A DNA stretch of 64,000 nt from Alkalihalobacterium elongatum (GCF_019024285.1 NZ_WMKZ01000001.1:372001-436000); one strand, 5' to 3'; counted from the stretch's first letter, positions 1 to 10,062 are shown. The notes: generated from the sequence alone by a model not told the origin. A program made the numbers and translations.

Positions 1-48
1 CCAATATACTTGATATACGACTGCTTCTTTCCACCACGTCTTACCCAT
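1..48 (-). CDS. malL: Oligo-1,6-glucosidase / alpha-glucosidase, N-terminal fragment (runs off the left edge)
   Basis: Only the first 16 codons lie in the window. They read MGKTWWKEAVVYQVYW, the hallmark N-terminus of GH13 oligo-1,6-glucosidases and trehalose/alpha-glucosidases of Bacillus. An AAGGAG ribosome binding site lies 8 nt upstream of the chosen ATG; another ATG two codons earlier is too close to it. The gene lies downstream of the maltodextrin regulator and transporter on the same strand, matching the place of malL in the B. subtilis mdx cluster. The enzyme would split imported isomalto- or malto-oligosaccharides to glucose in the cytoplasm. Exact substrate cannot be judged from this fragment. 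Confidence 0.85.
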   Translation of the reverse strand, partial: MGKTWWKEAVVYQVYW

Positions 49-116
49 GTCCATATCTCCTTTTTTACCTAATAGTTTTAATATCCAACTATATTAATAA
101 AAATTCTCATAAAAAA

Positions 117-235
117 GAAGGGTGTCCCAATAGTGCCTAGTTCTCCATTACGTATAAACGTCTAGTAGAAAGTCTTCATTTCTTAAACTTCTTCTTGGAT
201 AGAAAATTGCACTTTGTGATGGGACAGCCCCACTT
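117..235 (-). terminator. Long-loop terminator after the LacI regulator gene
   Basis: Arms at 117-129 and 220-235 pair through TGTCCCA/TGGGACA plus flanking G/C and GAAG/CTTC pairs. On the minus strand the second arm is followed by a T-run (positions 116-111). The hairpin starts at the regulator's stop codon. The loop of about 90 nt is unusually long for an intrinsic terminator. Confidence 0.6.
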
Positions 236-1252
236 CTATTTACAAGATTGCCTTTTTACTAACCTATGAGGTACAATTACCTTTTTCTCCCCATAGTCAG
301 GGTTGTTAATCTTGCTGATTAAACAATTCGTTGCTTGATAACCTAGATCATAAATATGGATATCAACGGTTGTCATTGTAGGTGACGAAAGTTCTGAAAT
401 CATTACATTATTAAAGCTAACGACAGATATATCACTAGGAACATTTACATTCATATCGGCTAGCATTTTCAACACACCAAAGGTCATAATATCATCAACA
501 ACAATAAGTGCAGTTGGGCGTTGTTCAAGAGACATTAGCTCAATAACCGCATCTTGTCCACCTTTTTCTAATTCTTCATGGTGAACAATGTATTCGTCTC
601 TAACAGGAATATTTGCATTGATTAGGGCTTGTTTATATCCTTTTAGATGATCAATCGTTACGACATAATCTAAATTTCCACCTATAAACCCAATTTTTTC
701 ATGACCTAGCAACATCAAATACTCTGTTACTGTTTTAGCTGCCTTAAAGTTATCATTGTTAACAAAGGTTACTTGATCTTCATCAATATCATAAGGTCTA
801 CCAATCAGTACAAACGGAAAGCCTTGTTCAATAAGAAAGGGCATTATTTTATCGTCTACTCGAGAGTAGAGTAGCAGTATTCCATCCACTCGACCCCCAT
901 ATACCATTTGCTTTACTTCTTCATAAATCTCTTCTTCTGTTTGACCAGTTGATAAATAGAGACCGTATCCTTCTTGGTGCGCTTTCGTACTAATTCCCCG
1001 AATAACTTCTGGGAAGAATGGATTTTGAAACGCAATTTTTGCCGAGTTGGGCATAACTACCCCAATGGTTTTTGTACTTTTATTGGCTAAACTTCTTGCG
1101 TTTAGATTAGGGTGATAACCTAATTCCTTCATTGCTTCCCTGACACGTTCTTTCGTCTTTTCACTTATACGTGAACTATTTGCAATAACACGAGATACCG
1201 TCGACGGTGCTACATTTGCCCGCTTAGCGACATCTTTTATAGTGACCGCCAT
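236..1252 (-). CDS. mdxR: LacI-family transcriptional regulator of the maltodextrin genes
   Basis: A 338-residue LacI/GalR regulator. Residues 3-22 form the helix-turn-helix (VTIKDVAKRANVAPSTVSRV), followed by the hinge helix with NARSLA near residue 52 and a periplasmic-binding-protein-like sugar sensor domain to the C-terminus. It is 106 nt downstream of a small peptide gene and the transporter genes on the same strand, and upstream of a glucosidase gene, so control of maltodextrin uptake is the natural reading (B. subtilis YvdE/MdxR, MalR in other Firmicutes). Palindromes of the form GCAANCGNTTGC, as expected for this family, occur upstream of mdxE and nplT. Family is certain; effector and target are inferred from context. 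Confidence 0.9.
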   Translation of the reverse strand: MAVTIKDVAKRANVAPSTVSRVIANSSRISEKTKERVREAMKELGYHPNLNARSLANKSTKTIGVVMPNSAKIAFQNPFFPEVIRGISTKAHQEGYGLYLSTGQTEEEIYEEVKQMVYGGRVDGILLLYSRVDDKIMPFLIEQGFPFVLIGRPYDIDEDQVTFVNNDNFKAAKTVTEYLMLLGHEKIGFIGGNLDYVVTIDHLKGYKQALINANIPVRDEYIVHHEELEKGGQDAVIELMSLEQRPTALIVVDDIMTFGVLKMLADMNVNVPSDISVVSFNNVMISELSSPTMTTVDIHIYDLGYQATNCLISKINNPDYGEKKVIVPHRLVKRQSCK

Positions 1253-1358
1253 CGGTATCCACCTCCTCTACAGTGATTTCATCTATATTTTAGCCCTTAG
1301 CACTACACAAGACAATCTTTTCCTTTATTGACTGTTATCAATTTTCTAATGAATTTCA

Positions 1359-1460
1359 TTATGAAGTTGTTACAATCCACATGAGTAACGCCGAGTATAA
1401 GAATAGACCACCAGCAAGTACTAACAAAATAATAGATAGTATTTTAAATCCTTTAATCAC
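1359..1460 (-). CDS. 33-residue single-span membrane peptide in the maltodextrin operon
   Basis: Not recognised. A GTG-started ORF of 33 codons lies 24 nt after mdxG on the same strand, with AAGGTG about 7 nt upstream of the GTG. The peptide begins MIKGFKILSIILLVLAGG, a basic N-terminus leading into one long hydrophobic span, and ends WIVTTS. In B. subtilis the gene after mdxG encodes a larger membrane protein (YvdJ), which this does not obviously resemble. It could be a small accessory subunit of the maltodextrin permease or the remnant of a larger membrane gene. Ribosome binding site, operon position and clear transmembrane character support it as a real gene; function is unknown. Confidence 0.6.
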   Translation of the reverse strand: MIKGFKILSIILLVLAGGLFLYSALLMWIVTTS

Positions 1461-1484
1461 TTGAAATCACCTTCTAATTACTTA

Positions 1485-2330
1485 TTATCCTTTTTCAGCA
1501 CCGGCCGTTAAACCTTCTACAATATACCGTTGGAACACAAAGAACAAGATCATAAGTGGAAGTGCAATAAGAACTGCACCTGCTGCGAACACAGTAAAGT
1601 TGTTATTGGCTTGTCCTGAAACTAATGTAAATAGTCCTTGTGCTAATGTCCAGTTACTGCTTGAACGCAAGATAACCTCTGCCATAATGAAGTCCATACT
1701 CGCACCAACAAAGCTATTAAAGGCAACGAATGCGATAATTGGTGTAGCCAGCGGAAGCATAACTTTCAGGAAGATATCCGTATTCGATGCTCCGTCAATA
1801 CGCGCTGCTTCCATTAAACTGTTTGGAATACCATCGAAGAAACCTTTTACAATCCATGTATTAAACGCGACACTACCTGCAGCTAATACAAGAATATAAC
1901 CAAGATGAGTATCTAAAAGACCAAACGTTCCTAATAAAGTATAGATCGCAATCATCCCCATGATCGTTGGAAACATCTGAAGAATAATAATCGCCATTAA
2001 ACCTTGCTTTTTACCTTTAAATTTAAACTTTGAAAAAGCATAACCTGATAAAACTCCGAAAGTCGTTGAAATGACCATATTTGAAAATGCGATAAACATC
2101 GTATTTCGATACCAAGTAATATAATCATGTTCAGCAAATAAAGTTTTGTAATGTCCCCAGTTCCATTCTGCTGGGCTTGGGAAGATCCTCGACGTGTGTA
2201 GTGAAGATCCAGGGTTCACTGAACCGATAAAGATAAAGTACACAGGGAACAAACAAATAATAACGAGTGAAACTAAAATACTATATACAATAACCATGTT
2301 AATTGTCTTTTTTACTCTAGGGTTAAGCAT
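1485..2330 (-). CDS. mdxG: Maltodextrin ABC transporter permease MdxG (MalG-like)
   Basis: A 281-residue inner-membrane permease of the MalG/carbohydrate uptake transporter-1 family with six predicted spans. The cytoplasmic EAA loop that contacts the ATPase is visible at about residues 173-195 (EAARIDGASNTDIFLKVMLP). The N-terminus starts with a basic segment and a first span, as in B. subtilis MdxG. It begins 3 nt after the mdxF stop and is preceded by GGGGAT, so translation is likely coupled. No ATPase gene is in the cluster; in Bacillus the shared ATPase MsmX serves this transporter from elsewhere. Family assignment is firm; substrate is inferred from mdxE and nplT. Confidence 0.93.
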   Translation of the reverse strand: MLNPRVKKTINMVIVYSILVSLVIICLFPVYFIFIGSVNPGSSLHTSRIFPSPAEWNWGHYKTLFAEHDYITWYRNTMFIAFSNMVISTTFGVLSGYAFSKFKFKGKKQGLMAIIILQMFPTIMGMIAIYTLLGTFGLLDTHLGYILVLAAGSVAFNTWIVKGFFDGIPNSLMEAARIDGASNTDIFLKVMLPLATPIIAFVAFNSFVGASMDFIMAEVILRSSSNWTLAQGLFTLVSGQANNNFTVFAAGAVLIALPLMILFFVFQRYIVEGLTAGAEKG

Positions 2331-2333
2331 TTA

Positions 2334-3665
2334 TTATACATCCCCTTTCAAGGCTTTGGTATTTCGTAAGTTGAAATACGCAAATCCAGCAATGATCAAG
2401 AAGACGACTAAAGCAACGGCAGAAGCAATCGCATATTGCCCATTATCTAATGTCATTTTGAAAATCCATGATAACAAGATATCGGTATGACCAGCATAGT
2501 TGTAGTTTGCGTTTGTTGGGCCACCTTCTGTCATGAGATAAATAAAGGTTAACTGGTTAAAGTTAAATGCGAATGTAAAGACCATTAGCGGAGTCGCAGC
2601 TACCATAACGATTGGGAATGTTATTTTCCTAAATTGTTGAACGATTGTTGCTCCATCTACTTCAGCTGCTTCATAAAGTTCTTTACTAATTGTTGTTAAT
2701 ACAGCTGTAAACAATGCCATCCAGAACGGAAAGCCTAGCCATAAGTTAGTCAATAATACAGCTACTTTTGCCCACATTGGATCTGATAACCAAGGAATGG
2801 GGTTCAAGCCCACAGTTCTTAACATATCGTTAATAACACCAAACTGCCCATTATACATATTTCTAAAAATAAGAATACTTACAAACCCTGGTACAGCCCA
2901 AGGAATAATATAGATATTTCTCCAAAACTTACGATATTTAACAATCTTTTGTGATAAAACAACGGCTACAAAAAGGCCTGCAAATACAACTAAAACGGTT
3001 GACAAAACTGCCCAAATGATTGTCCAAGAAAAGACTCCGAGGAACGTTCCTCTCCAAGACTCCATTGTAAATAAACGAAGAAATTGTTCGATCCCCACCC
3101 AATCTACTAAAGCCCTTGGCGGCAAATAGTTTGGTGAAGAGAAGTTCGTAAAAGCAATTAATGCTGTAAATACTAACGGGAATACAGTTAATAAAAGCAT
3201 AGCAGTCGCAGTTGGTGCGATTAATATATAAGCGTATCCCGTATCCCATGCGTTACGCATAGATTCCTTAAAATTGTTAATTGGTTGACCTAGTTCACGT
3301 AATTTTCCTACAAGGTAAGCATCACGAACACTTAGATAGTAAATAGCTAGGATAACGAGTAATAAAATGACCATCATTAATCCTTCAGCCATTAACAAAA
3401 TCGAGTGGTCACCTTGCTCGATAATACGCCCTCTTTGTCTAACTTGCGGCTGTTCCCCTAACGTTATTAATCCATGTAAACCGCTAATAATCGGTCTTAC
3501 TGCGAATATCAATACAATAAGTTCAAATACTGCCCAAGAAATACCTTTCCAATATTGCTTATTATAAATTTGTCCTAGTCCCATAAAGAGAACAGATAGC
3601 AAAGCTGCTGTTTTGCTATGACTTTTGTCTTTATGTGACACTTTCATTTCTGATTGATTTGCCAT
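2334..3665 (-). CDS. mdxF: Maltodextrin ABC transporter permease MdxF (MalF-like)
   Basis: A 443-residue permease, longer than MdxG because of an N-terminal extension with two extra spans (about residues 20-60 and 90-112) before the six-span core, typical of MalF/MdxF (B. subtilis MdxF is about this size). The EAA loop is present at about residues 333-352 (EAAEVDGATIVQQFRKITFP). The protein pairs with MdxG to form the membrane channel for maltodextrins delivered by MdxE. Start is an ATG with AAAGGGGGAAT upstream. Two stem-loops separate it from mdxE. Confidence 0.93.
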   Translation of the reverse strand: MANQSEMKVSHKDKSHSKTAALLSVLFMGLGQIYNKQYWKGISWAVFELIVLIFAVRPIISGLHGLITLGEQPQVRQRGRIIEQGDHSILLMAEGLMMVILLLVILAIYYLSVRDAYLVGKLRELGQPINNFKESMRNAWDTGYAYILIAPTATAMLLLTVFPLVFTALIAFTNFSSPNYLPPRALVDWVGIEQFLRLFTMESWRGTFLGVFSWTIIWAVLSTVLVVFAGLFVAVVLSQKIVKYRKFWRNIYIIPWAVPGFVSILIFRNMYNGQFGVINDMLRTVGLNPIPWLSDPMWAKVAVLLTNLWLGFPFWMALFTAVLTTISKELYEAAEVDGATIVQQFRKITFPIVMVAATPLMVFTFAFNFNQLTFIYLMTEGGPTNANYNYAGHTDILLSWIFKMTLDNGQYAIASAVALVVFLIIAGFAYFNLRNTKALKGDV

Positions 3666-3734
3666 TGATTATTCCCCCTTTAAACGGAATAAGTAAACTG
3701 TCAAAAAACTTAATATATTTGCGGGATAAAATGG

Positions 3735-3789
3735 ATAATCAGTGAGGGGGTTAGGGGGATTATACCTTCATACCACACTCACTGATTAT
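3735..3789 (-). promoter_or_regulatory. Intercistronic stem-loop between mdxE and mdxF (distal)
   Basis: AATAATCAGTGAG on the minus strand pairs with CTCACTGATTAT across a loop of about 31 nt (arms 3735-3746 and 3778-3789). Such hairpins between binding-protein and permease genes commonly protect upstream mRNA and lower downstream expression, giving more binding protein than permease. That role is inferred here. Confidence 0.55.
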
Positions 3790-3810
3790 TTTAATGACTT
3801 TTTTTTTATT

Positions 3811-3843
3811 GTAATAACGATAAATTGCATTCATCGTTATTAC
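3811..3843 (-). promoter_or_regulatory. Intercistronic stem-loop just after mdxE (proximal)
   Basis: A perfect 11-bp inverted repeat, GTAATAACGAT/ATCGTTATTAC, with an 11-nt loop, starts 8 nt after the mdxE stop codon. On the transcribed strand it is followed by an A-rich rather than T-rich tract, so it is not a classical terminator. It is more likely a 3'-end stabiliser for mdxE mRNA. Confidence 0.55.
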
Positions 3844-3851
3844 TAGATTAA

Positions 3852-5153
3852 TTATTGTTGTTGCTCGCGAATAGCAGTTTCAATTGTATTTACTGCGCGG
3901 TCTAATGCTTCTTGAACATCAACATTACGATTCCAAATTTCTGTGAACGCAGCTTCCATTGGTCCCCAAACAAGTGGCATTTCAGGAATGTTTGGCATTG
4001 GAACAGCGTGAGTAGCTTGCTCTAAGAAACCTACAGAAATCGGGTTACTTTGAATATCTTCATGCTCTGTTAAAGCAAAACGCGGCGGTAATGCACCAGT
4101 AATTTCGTAAGCAGATAATAAGTTTTCTTCATTTGTAATAAATTTCGCTAATAAAGACGCTGCATCTGGGAATTCAGAATAAGCATTAACATAGAAACCA
4201 CGAGTTCCAGAGAAAGTTGTTGGGTTTTCACCGTTGCTTAAAACTGGCAGTGGAGCTACGTTAAAGTTAATTCCAGCATCCTCATAACCACGAACAGCCC
4301 AAGGACCATTAATGTCGAACGCTAATTCTCCACCTTCAAACAAACCAGTTCTAACGTCATAAGTAATATCTTCTACAGCCATACCAGGATTTAACTCTTT
4401 TAATGGCAGTAAGATTTCTTCAGTACCAGCAACAGCACCAGCGTTGTTTAAACCGATGTCTTCTGGGTTCGTACCGTCATCACCAAAAACATAACCACCG
4501 TGTCCACCAAGGAAACCATATAAGAAGTATAAGTTAGCAGGCTCCATCATAAAGCCGTATTGTTTACCTTCTGTTAAATCACCAGCCATTTCAAATAGCT
4601 CTTCCATTGTTTCAGGTGTTTTTTCTACTAAGTCTGTGTTGTAGTAAAGGGCATATGTTTCAATACCAGATGGATATCCGAATAATTCACCCTCGAATGA
4701 AGTAGCTGTGATTGCCGCTTCCATGAAATCTCTACTATATTCTTCAGGCCAGAAGTTTTCTAAAACTAGACCAGCTGAGATTGCACGTCCGATACGGTCA
4801 TGCGTTGATGCGAATACGTCAGCAGCCATTCCTTGTGGACCATCAGTTGCTAGACGCTCTGGAGCATCTTCTTGGTTCACTTCTTCTACTTGAACTGGCA
4901 CGCCATATTCAGCTTCAAATCTCTCAGCCATTAATTGTGCCCATTCAAGTTGTTGGTCACCGTCACTCCATAAAAGTAACTCTGCACCTTCTTCAGGAAC
5001 GATTTCAAAATCCTCTACTGTTTCTTCAGTAGTATCTTCACCGATCCCCGTATCTTCTTGTACTTCTTCATCTGCTGCTCCACCACAAGCTGCAAGCATC
5101 ATTGTTGACGTTAACAACACAGAAGCAGTTAAAAGTTTTGTCTTTTTTAACAT
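3852..5153 (-). CDS. mdxE: Maltodextrin-binding lipoprotein MdxE (MalE-like)
   Basis: A 433-residue extracellular solute-binding lipoprotein. The signal peptide ends in the lipobox LAAC with Cys23, followed by an acidic linker rich in Glu, Asp and Thr (about residues 26-50), then the family-1 solute-binding fold. MalE-like segments such as LLLWSDGDQ, DGPQGMAADVFASTHDRIG and FDINGPWAVRGYEDAGI are seen. The start chosen is the ATG at 5153 with AAGGGG 9 nt upstream; a TTG two codons earlier is too near. It would capture maltodextrins outside the membrane and hand them to MdxFG. The acid-rich linker is typical of alkaliphile or halophile surface proteins. Confidence 0.93.
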   Translation of the reverse strand: MLKKTKLLTASVLLTSTMMLAACGGAADEEVQEDTGIGEDTTEETVEDFEIVPEEGAELLLWSDGDQQLEWAQLMAERFEAEYGVPVQVEEVNQEDAPERLATDGPQGMAADVFASTHDRIGRAISAGLVLENFWPEEYSRDFMEAAITATSFEGELFGYPSGIETYALYYNTDLVEKTPETMEELFEMAGDLTEGKQYGFMMEPANLYFLYGFLGGHGGYVFGDDGTNPEDIGLNNAGAVAGTEEILLPLKELNPGMAVEDITYDVRTGLFEGGELAFDINGPWAVRGYEDAGINFNVAPLPVLSNGENPTTFSGTRGFYVNAYSEFPDAASLLAKFITNEENLLSAYEITGALPPRFALTEHEDIQSNPISVGFLEQATHAVPMPNIPEMPLVWGPMEAAFTEIWNRNVDVQEALDRAVNTIETAIREQQQ

Positions 5154-5230
5154 AATCAATTTCCCCTTTTTAAAGAATAATTAATAAATAATAGAACATC
5201 CTTTTACTTACAAAACGACTAAGTATTTTA

Positions 5231-5240
5231 CACCTCCTTT
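5231..5240 (-). promoter_or_regulatory. Orphan strong Shine-Dalgarno (STAB-SD-like) in the mdxE leader
   Basis: On the minus strand the sequence reads AAAGGAGGTG about 78 nt upstream of the mdxE ATG, with no start codon at a usable distance. It resembles the STAB-SD element that stabilises the cry3A mRNA 5' end by binding 30S subunits. mRNA stabilisation is inferred. Confidence 0.5.
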
Positions 5241-5401
5241 AAATGATAAAGGTCATTAAGGGTTGTACACATTTTGACAACACGTGATAGTTATTGGGTA
5301 CGATACATTTATTTTCTAATACAATGCTATTTTCTATTCGAATTTAATACTAAATTATTCGAGTTCATCTTACTTTGAAGAATAAATGATCACGCCCCAA
5401 G

Positions 5402-5413
5402 GCAACCGCTTGC
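5402..5413. promoter_or_regulatory. LacI-type operator, mdxE side
   Basis: GCAACCGCTTGC is a palindrome with the central CG typical of LacI-family operators. It lies about 250 bp upstream of the mdxE start and matches the GCAANCGNTTGC pattern repeated in this region. Confidence 0.65.
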
Positions 5414-5453
5414 ATTAAGTGTTTTTAAAAAAAGCTTACGCACACAATAGATG

Positions 5454-5467
5454 TGAAAACGTTTGCA
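5454..5467. promoter_or_regulatory. cre-like / LacI-type operator
   Basis: TGAAAACGTTTGCA matches the CcpA cre consensus TGWAANCGNTNWCA with one mismatch and also fits the local palindrome pattern, so it may be read by CcpA, the local regulator, or both. A degenerate copy is centred 31 bp away at 5491/5492, about three helical turns. Confidence 0.65.
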
Positions 5468-5713
5468 CTTTGTTGAATTTATTATACAATCGATTATCTA
5501 CACTGACAATACTTTTTTACGAAAATATTTTCGTTGTCACCTAAACGACTTATTTTGTTTATTGGTCATAGCTTTAGAGTTAATAACTCTTCTTTTTTTC
5601 ATTCGTCCAGTCTAGTATAATTACTAGTACTAAAGAGTACCCTTACTCAAGGAGTATTCTTACCTCGAAAGGTGCTTTGCAAGATTCTTAATCGTATATC
5701 GTGCTTCATTTAA

Positions 5714-5725
5714 GCAATCGATTGC
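5714..5725. promoter_or_regulatory. LacI-type operator, perfect palindrome
   Basis: GCAATCGATTGC is a perfect 12-bp palindrome with the same GCAANCGNTTGC form as the others. It lies midway between the divergent genes. Confidence 0.65.
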
Positions 5726-5847
5726 ACTTTAGTTATGATAAAGTCTATTTTTATCCATAGTTCCCCTTTCTAAAAAGATATATTTAGCAATAATTTCTCT
5801 TTCAAAACCAATGTTCCCTTTCCATCCATGCCCATACTACAGGTCGT

Positions 5848-5855
5848 GCAAGCGC

Positions 5856-5859
<4 letters not shown>
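5848..5859. promoter_or_regulatory. LacI-type operator overlapping the nplT -35 box
   Basis: GCAAGCGCTTGA, with the palindromic core CAAGCGCTTG, overlaps the -35 box TTGACA. A bound repressor would block polymerase directly. Confidence 0.7.
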
Positions 5860-7695
<1,836 letters not shown>

Positions 7696-7712
7696 TTTCA
7701 TATGAACTTAAG

Positions 7713-7816
7713 GTGACTCAAAAACAAATGTCACTACGTCTGAAAGGGTGAAATTGCTTATATTAAAAGTAGCTACTTCACCTTATAGGAGGGATCGGCA
7801 CATTGAGTCACTTTTT
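7713..7816 (+). terminator. Branched long-loop terminator after nplT
   Basis: GTGACTCAA (7713-7721) pairs with TTGAGTCAC (7803-7811), followed by a T-run. The 80-nt loop contains a second hairpin, GGGTGAA/TTCACC. It belongs to the long-loop terminator set of this window. Confidence 0.7.
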
Positions 7817-7863
7817 CGCATGAGTGTTCTGTTATAGCCTACATGATAAAGGAGGGAATAGAA

Positions 7864-9237
7864 ATGCTTCAAAACGAAAAGCAACAACAACGAAAATTGA
7901 CCCTCTTCGCTATTACTTGGCCGATCTTCATCGAGATTATGCTTCACATGATTATGGGGAATGCAGATACATTAATGCTCAGCCAATATTTTGATGATGC
8001 AGTTGCTGCTGTTGGCGTTTCCAATCAGTTATTAGCTGTTATTATCGTCATGTTTGGGTTTATCGCTACTGGAACTAGTATTCTAGTAGCTCAATACCTA
8101 GGAGCAAATGAAGGAGAAAGAGCAAACCGATTTGCTGTTGTTTCTATATTCGCAAATGTTATTTTCGGCCTTGTACTAAGTATTATCCTATTCTGTTTTA
8201 GTGAATCGTTATTGCGAATGATGAATTTACCTCCCGAACTAATGGACAATGGCGTAACTTATTTACAAATTGTCGGAGGATTTTCTTTTATCCAAGCATT
8301 AATTATGACAATTGGTGCTATTATCCGTAGTCACGGCTTTACTAAAGATGCAATGTATGTAACGATCGGGATGAACATCTTAAATATTATTGGAAACTAC
8401 GTATTTATTTTTGGGGCTTTTGGATTTCCAGAGCTAGGGGTTACAGGAGTTGCCCTCGTTACGGTCGCAAGTCGCTCACTTGGCGTCATTGTATTACTTG
8501 CTCTTCTTTATAGACGAGTAAATGGAAACCTTCCTTTTTCTTTTTTACGATCTTTTCCAAAGTACGAAATTAAATCTTTATTGAAAATCGGGATCCCATC
8601 TGCAGGAGAGCACCTTGCCTATAATACTTCACAAGTTGTTATTGTTTATTTTATTGCATCCATTGGAACAGAGGCATTGACAACCAAAGTGTACACACAA
8701 AATATCATGATGTTTATACTGTTATTTTCAGTAGCTATCGGTCAGGGTACACAAATATTAATTGGTCATCAGGTGGGGGCTAATAAACTGGAAGATGCCT
8801 ATCAACGATGCATTCGCAGCTTAAAGATAGGGGTCGCGGTTTCTACATGTATGGCCATCATTTTTTACCTTCTTAGCGACTTTATTTTTTCAATCTTTAC
8901 GTCAAATGAGGAAATAATAAGGGTTGGGAGTATACTATTATTATTAACTATTATACTAGAGCCAGGGCGAGCATTTAATCTCATCGTTATTAATGCGTTG
9001 AGAGCAGCTGGAGATGTGAGATTTCCAGTTTATATGGGAATTATCTCCATGTGGGGAATCGCTGTTACAGTCTCCTATACTCTAGGAATCTACTTTGGGT
9101 TAGGTTTAATAGGAATTTGGATTGCCTTTATACTCGATGAATGGTTGCGCGGCCTTTTCATGTTGTGGCGTTGGCGCGGTCGAAAATGGCAGCAGATGTC
9201 ATTTGTTAAAAAAGTTGAACAAAAAGAACATGTGTAA
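7864..9237 (+). CDS. MATE-family efflux transporter
   Basis: A 457-residue protein with 12 predicted spans in two homologous halves, belonging to the multidrug and toxin extrusion family (Na+ or H+ driven). Recognisable segments are the N-terminal LFAITWPIFIEIMLHMIMGNADTLML and the GxGxQxxxG-type SVAIGQGTQILIGHQVGA in the second half. The start at 7864 follows AAAGGAGGG; an earlier in-frame ATG at 7843 precedes that ribosome binding site. It resembles the Bacillus YeeO/YpnP-type branch. The gene stands alone between two terminators, so substrate cannot be inferred. Confidence 0.9.
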   Translation: MLQNEKQQQRKLTLFAITWPIFIEIMLHMIMGNADTLMLSQYFDDAVAAVGVSNQLLAVIIVMFGFIATGTSILVAQYLGANEGERANRFAVVSIFANVIFGLVLSIILFCFSESLLRMMNLPPELMDNGVTYLQIVGGFSFIQALIMTIGAIIRSHGFTKDAMYVTIGMNILNIIGNYVFIFGAFGFPELGVTGVALVTVASRSLGVIVLLALLYRRVNGNLPFSFLRSFPKYEIKSLLKIGIPSAGEHLAYNTSQVVIVYFIASIGTEALTTKVYTQNIMMFILLFSVAIGQGTQILIGHQVGANKLEDAYQRCIRSLKIGVAVSTCMAIIFYLLSDFIFSIFTSNEEIIRVGSILLLLTIILEPGRAFNLIVINALRAAGDVRFPVYMGIISMWGIAVTVSYTLGIYFGLGLIGIWIAFILDEWLRGLFMLWRWRGRKWQQMSFVKKVEQKEHV

Positions 9238-9246
9238 AAAATAGGA

Positions 9247-9310
9247 TGACTCATAAGTCTTAAGCGCCTCACCTTAAATGGTAAGGCATAACTTATGAGT
9301 CAATTTTATT
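9247..9310 (+). terminator. Branched terminator after the MATE gene
   Basis: TGACTCATAAGT pairs with AACTTATGAGTCA, enclosing a nested hairpin ACCTTA/TAAGG. It is followed by ATTTTATTTTC. Confidence 0.75.
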
Positions 9311-9397
9311 TTCTTGATATCTCTGTAAGCTTTTTTAGCCTGGTAAATAATAACCTTCAGCTTCTAGTAATATGATGAATAGTAGGAGGAGGTTTCA

Positions 9398-9910
9398 ATG
9401 GAAGCATTAGCCTTTCTATTTTCACTATTTCTATTAAGTATCGATGGATTTATTATTGGATTTATCTTTGGACTAAAGAAAATACGTATTGAATTATTAA
9501 CATTAACAGTGATTTCAATTTTTACAGCACTTGTTATGCTCGTAGCATTGTTCTTTGGTAATGTAGCTGGAGAATTTATTCCAACATATGCTATCAAAGT
9601 ATTATCTGGGGTATTGCTGATATCTATCGGAGCCTATCAATTAATGAGCGCCCCCCCTATTTATCAACCTTCGTTTTTGATACGTCTAGCTATCATTATT
9701 AACATTGACGGTCTCGCCTACGGGGTACAAGCAGGGTTAGCTGGACGTTCTTATAGTTTTGCTTTTTTTGTAGGAGTCTTTCTATTCATCGCGATTGTCT
9801 TTGGTGTGGTGCAAGGTAATACGATAAAAAATCCATTGATTTTGCGATATATCGCCATATTGCCAGGGGTAATTTTTATAGTGTTAGGATTAAGTAAATT
9901 TATATTTTAG
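9398..9910 (+). CDS. MntP/YtaF-family small membrane protein
   Basis: A 170-residue protein with six predicted spans arranged as two related halves. Each half holds an acidic residue in a conserved spot, SIDGF near residue 14 and NIDGLAYG near residue 106, the pattern of the MntP (DUF204) manganese exporters and the sporulation membrane protein YtaF. Ribosome binding site AGGAGGAGG precedes the ATG. Most MntP proteins are about 180 residues, so length fits. Manganese export is plausible but not provable. No Mn riboswitch was recognised upstream. Confidence 0.7.
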   Translation: MEALAFLFSLFLLSIDGFIIGFIFGLKKIRIELLTLTVISIFTALVMLVALFFGNVAGEFIPTYAIKVLSGVLLISIGAYQLMSAPPIYQPSFLIRLAIIINIDGLAYGVQAGLAGRSYSFAFFVGVFLFIAIVFGVVQGNTIKNPLILRYIAILPGVIFIVLGLSKFIF

Positions 9911-10062
9911 CTTCTCTATATTTATACAGTCGCTTCCAATGATAGACCTTTATCCAACGCCTAAATATCCCATTTATTTCGAGAAACTAAGTTCTTGCTT
10001 TTTTAAGTCAATGGTCATAAAATGATCTTAAAAATGTCTAAACTTGGGATCGAGGAATTACA

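Noticed and set aside
5729-5758. Nine-codon ORF with good GAAAGGGG site on the minus strand upstream of mdxE
   Set aside because: Too short, distant from mdxE (about 570 bp) and not coupled to any gene.
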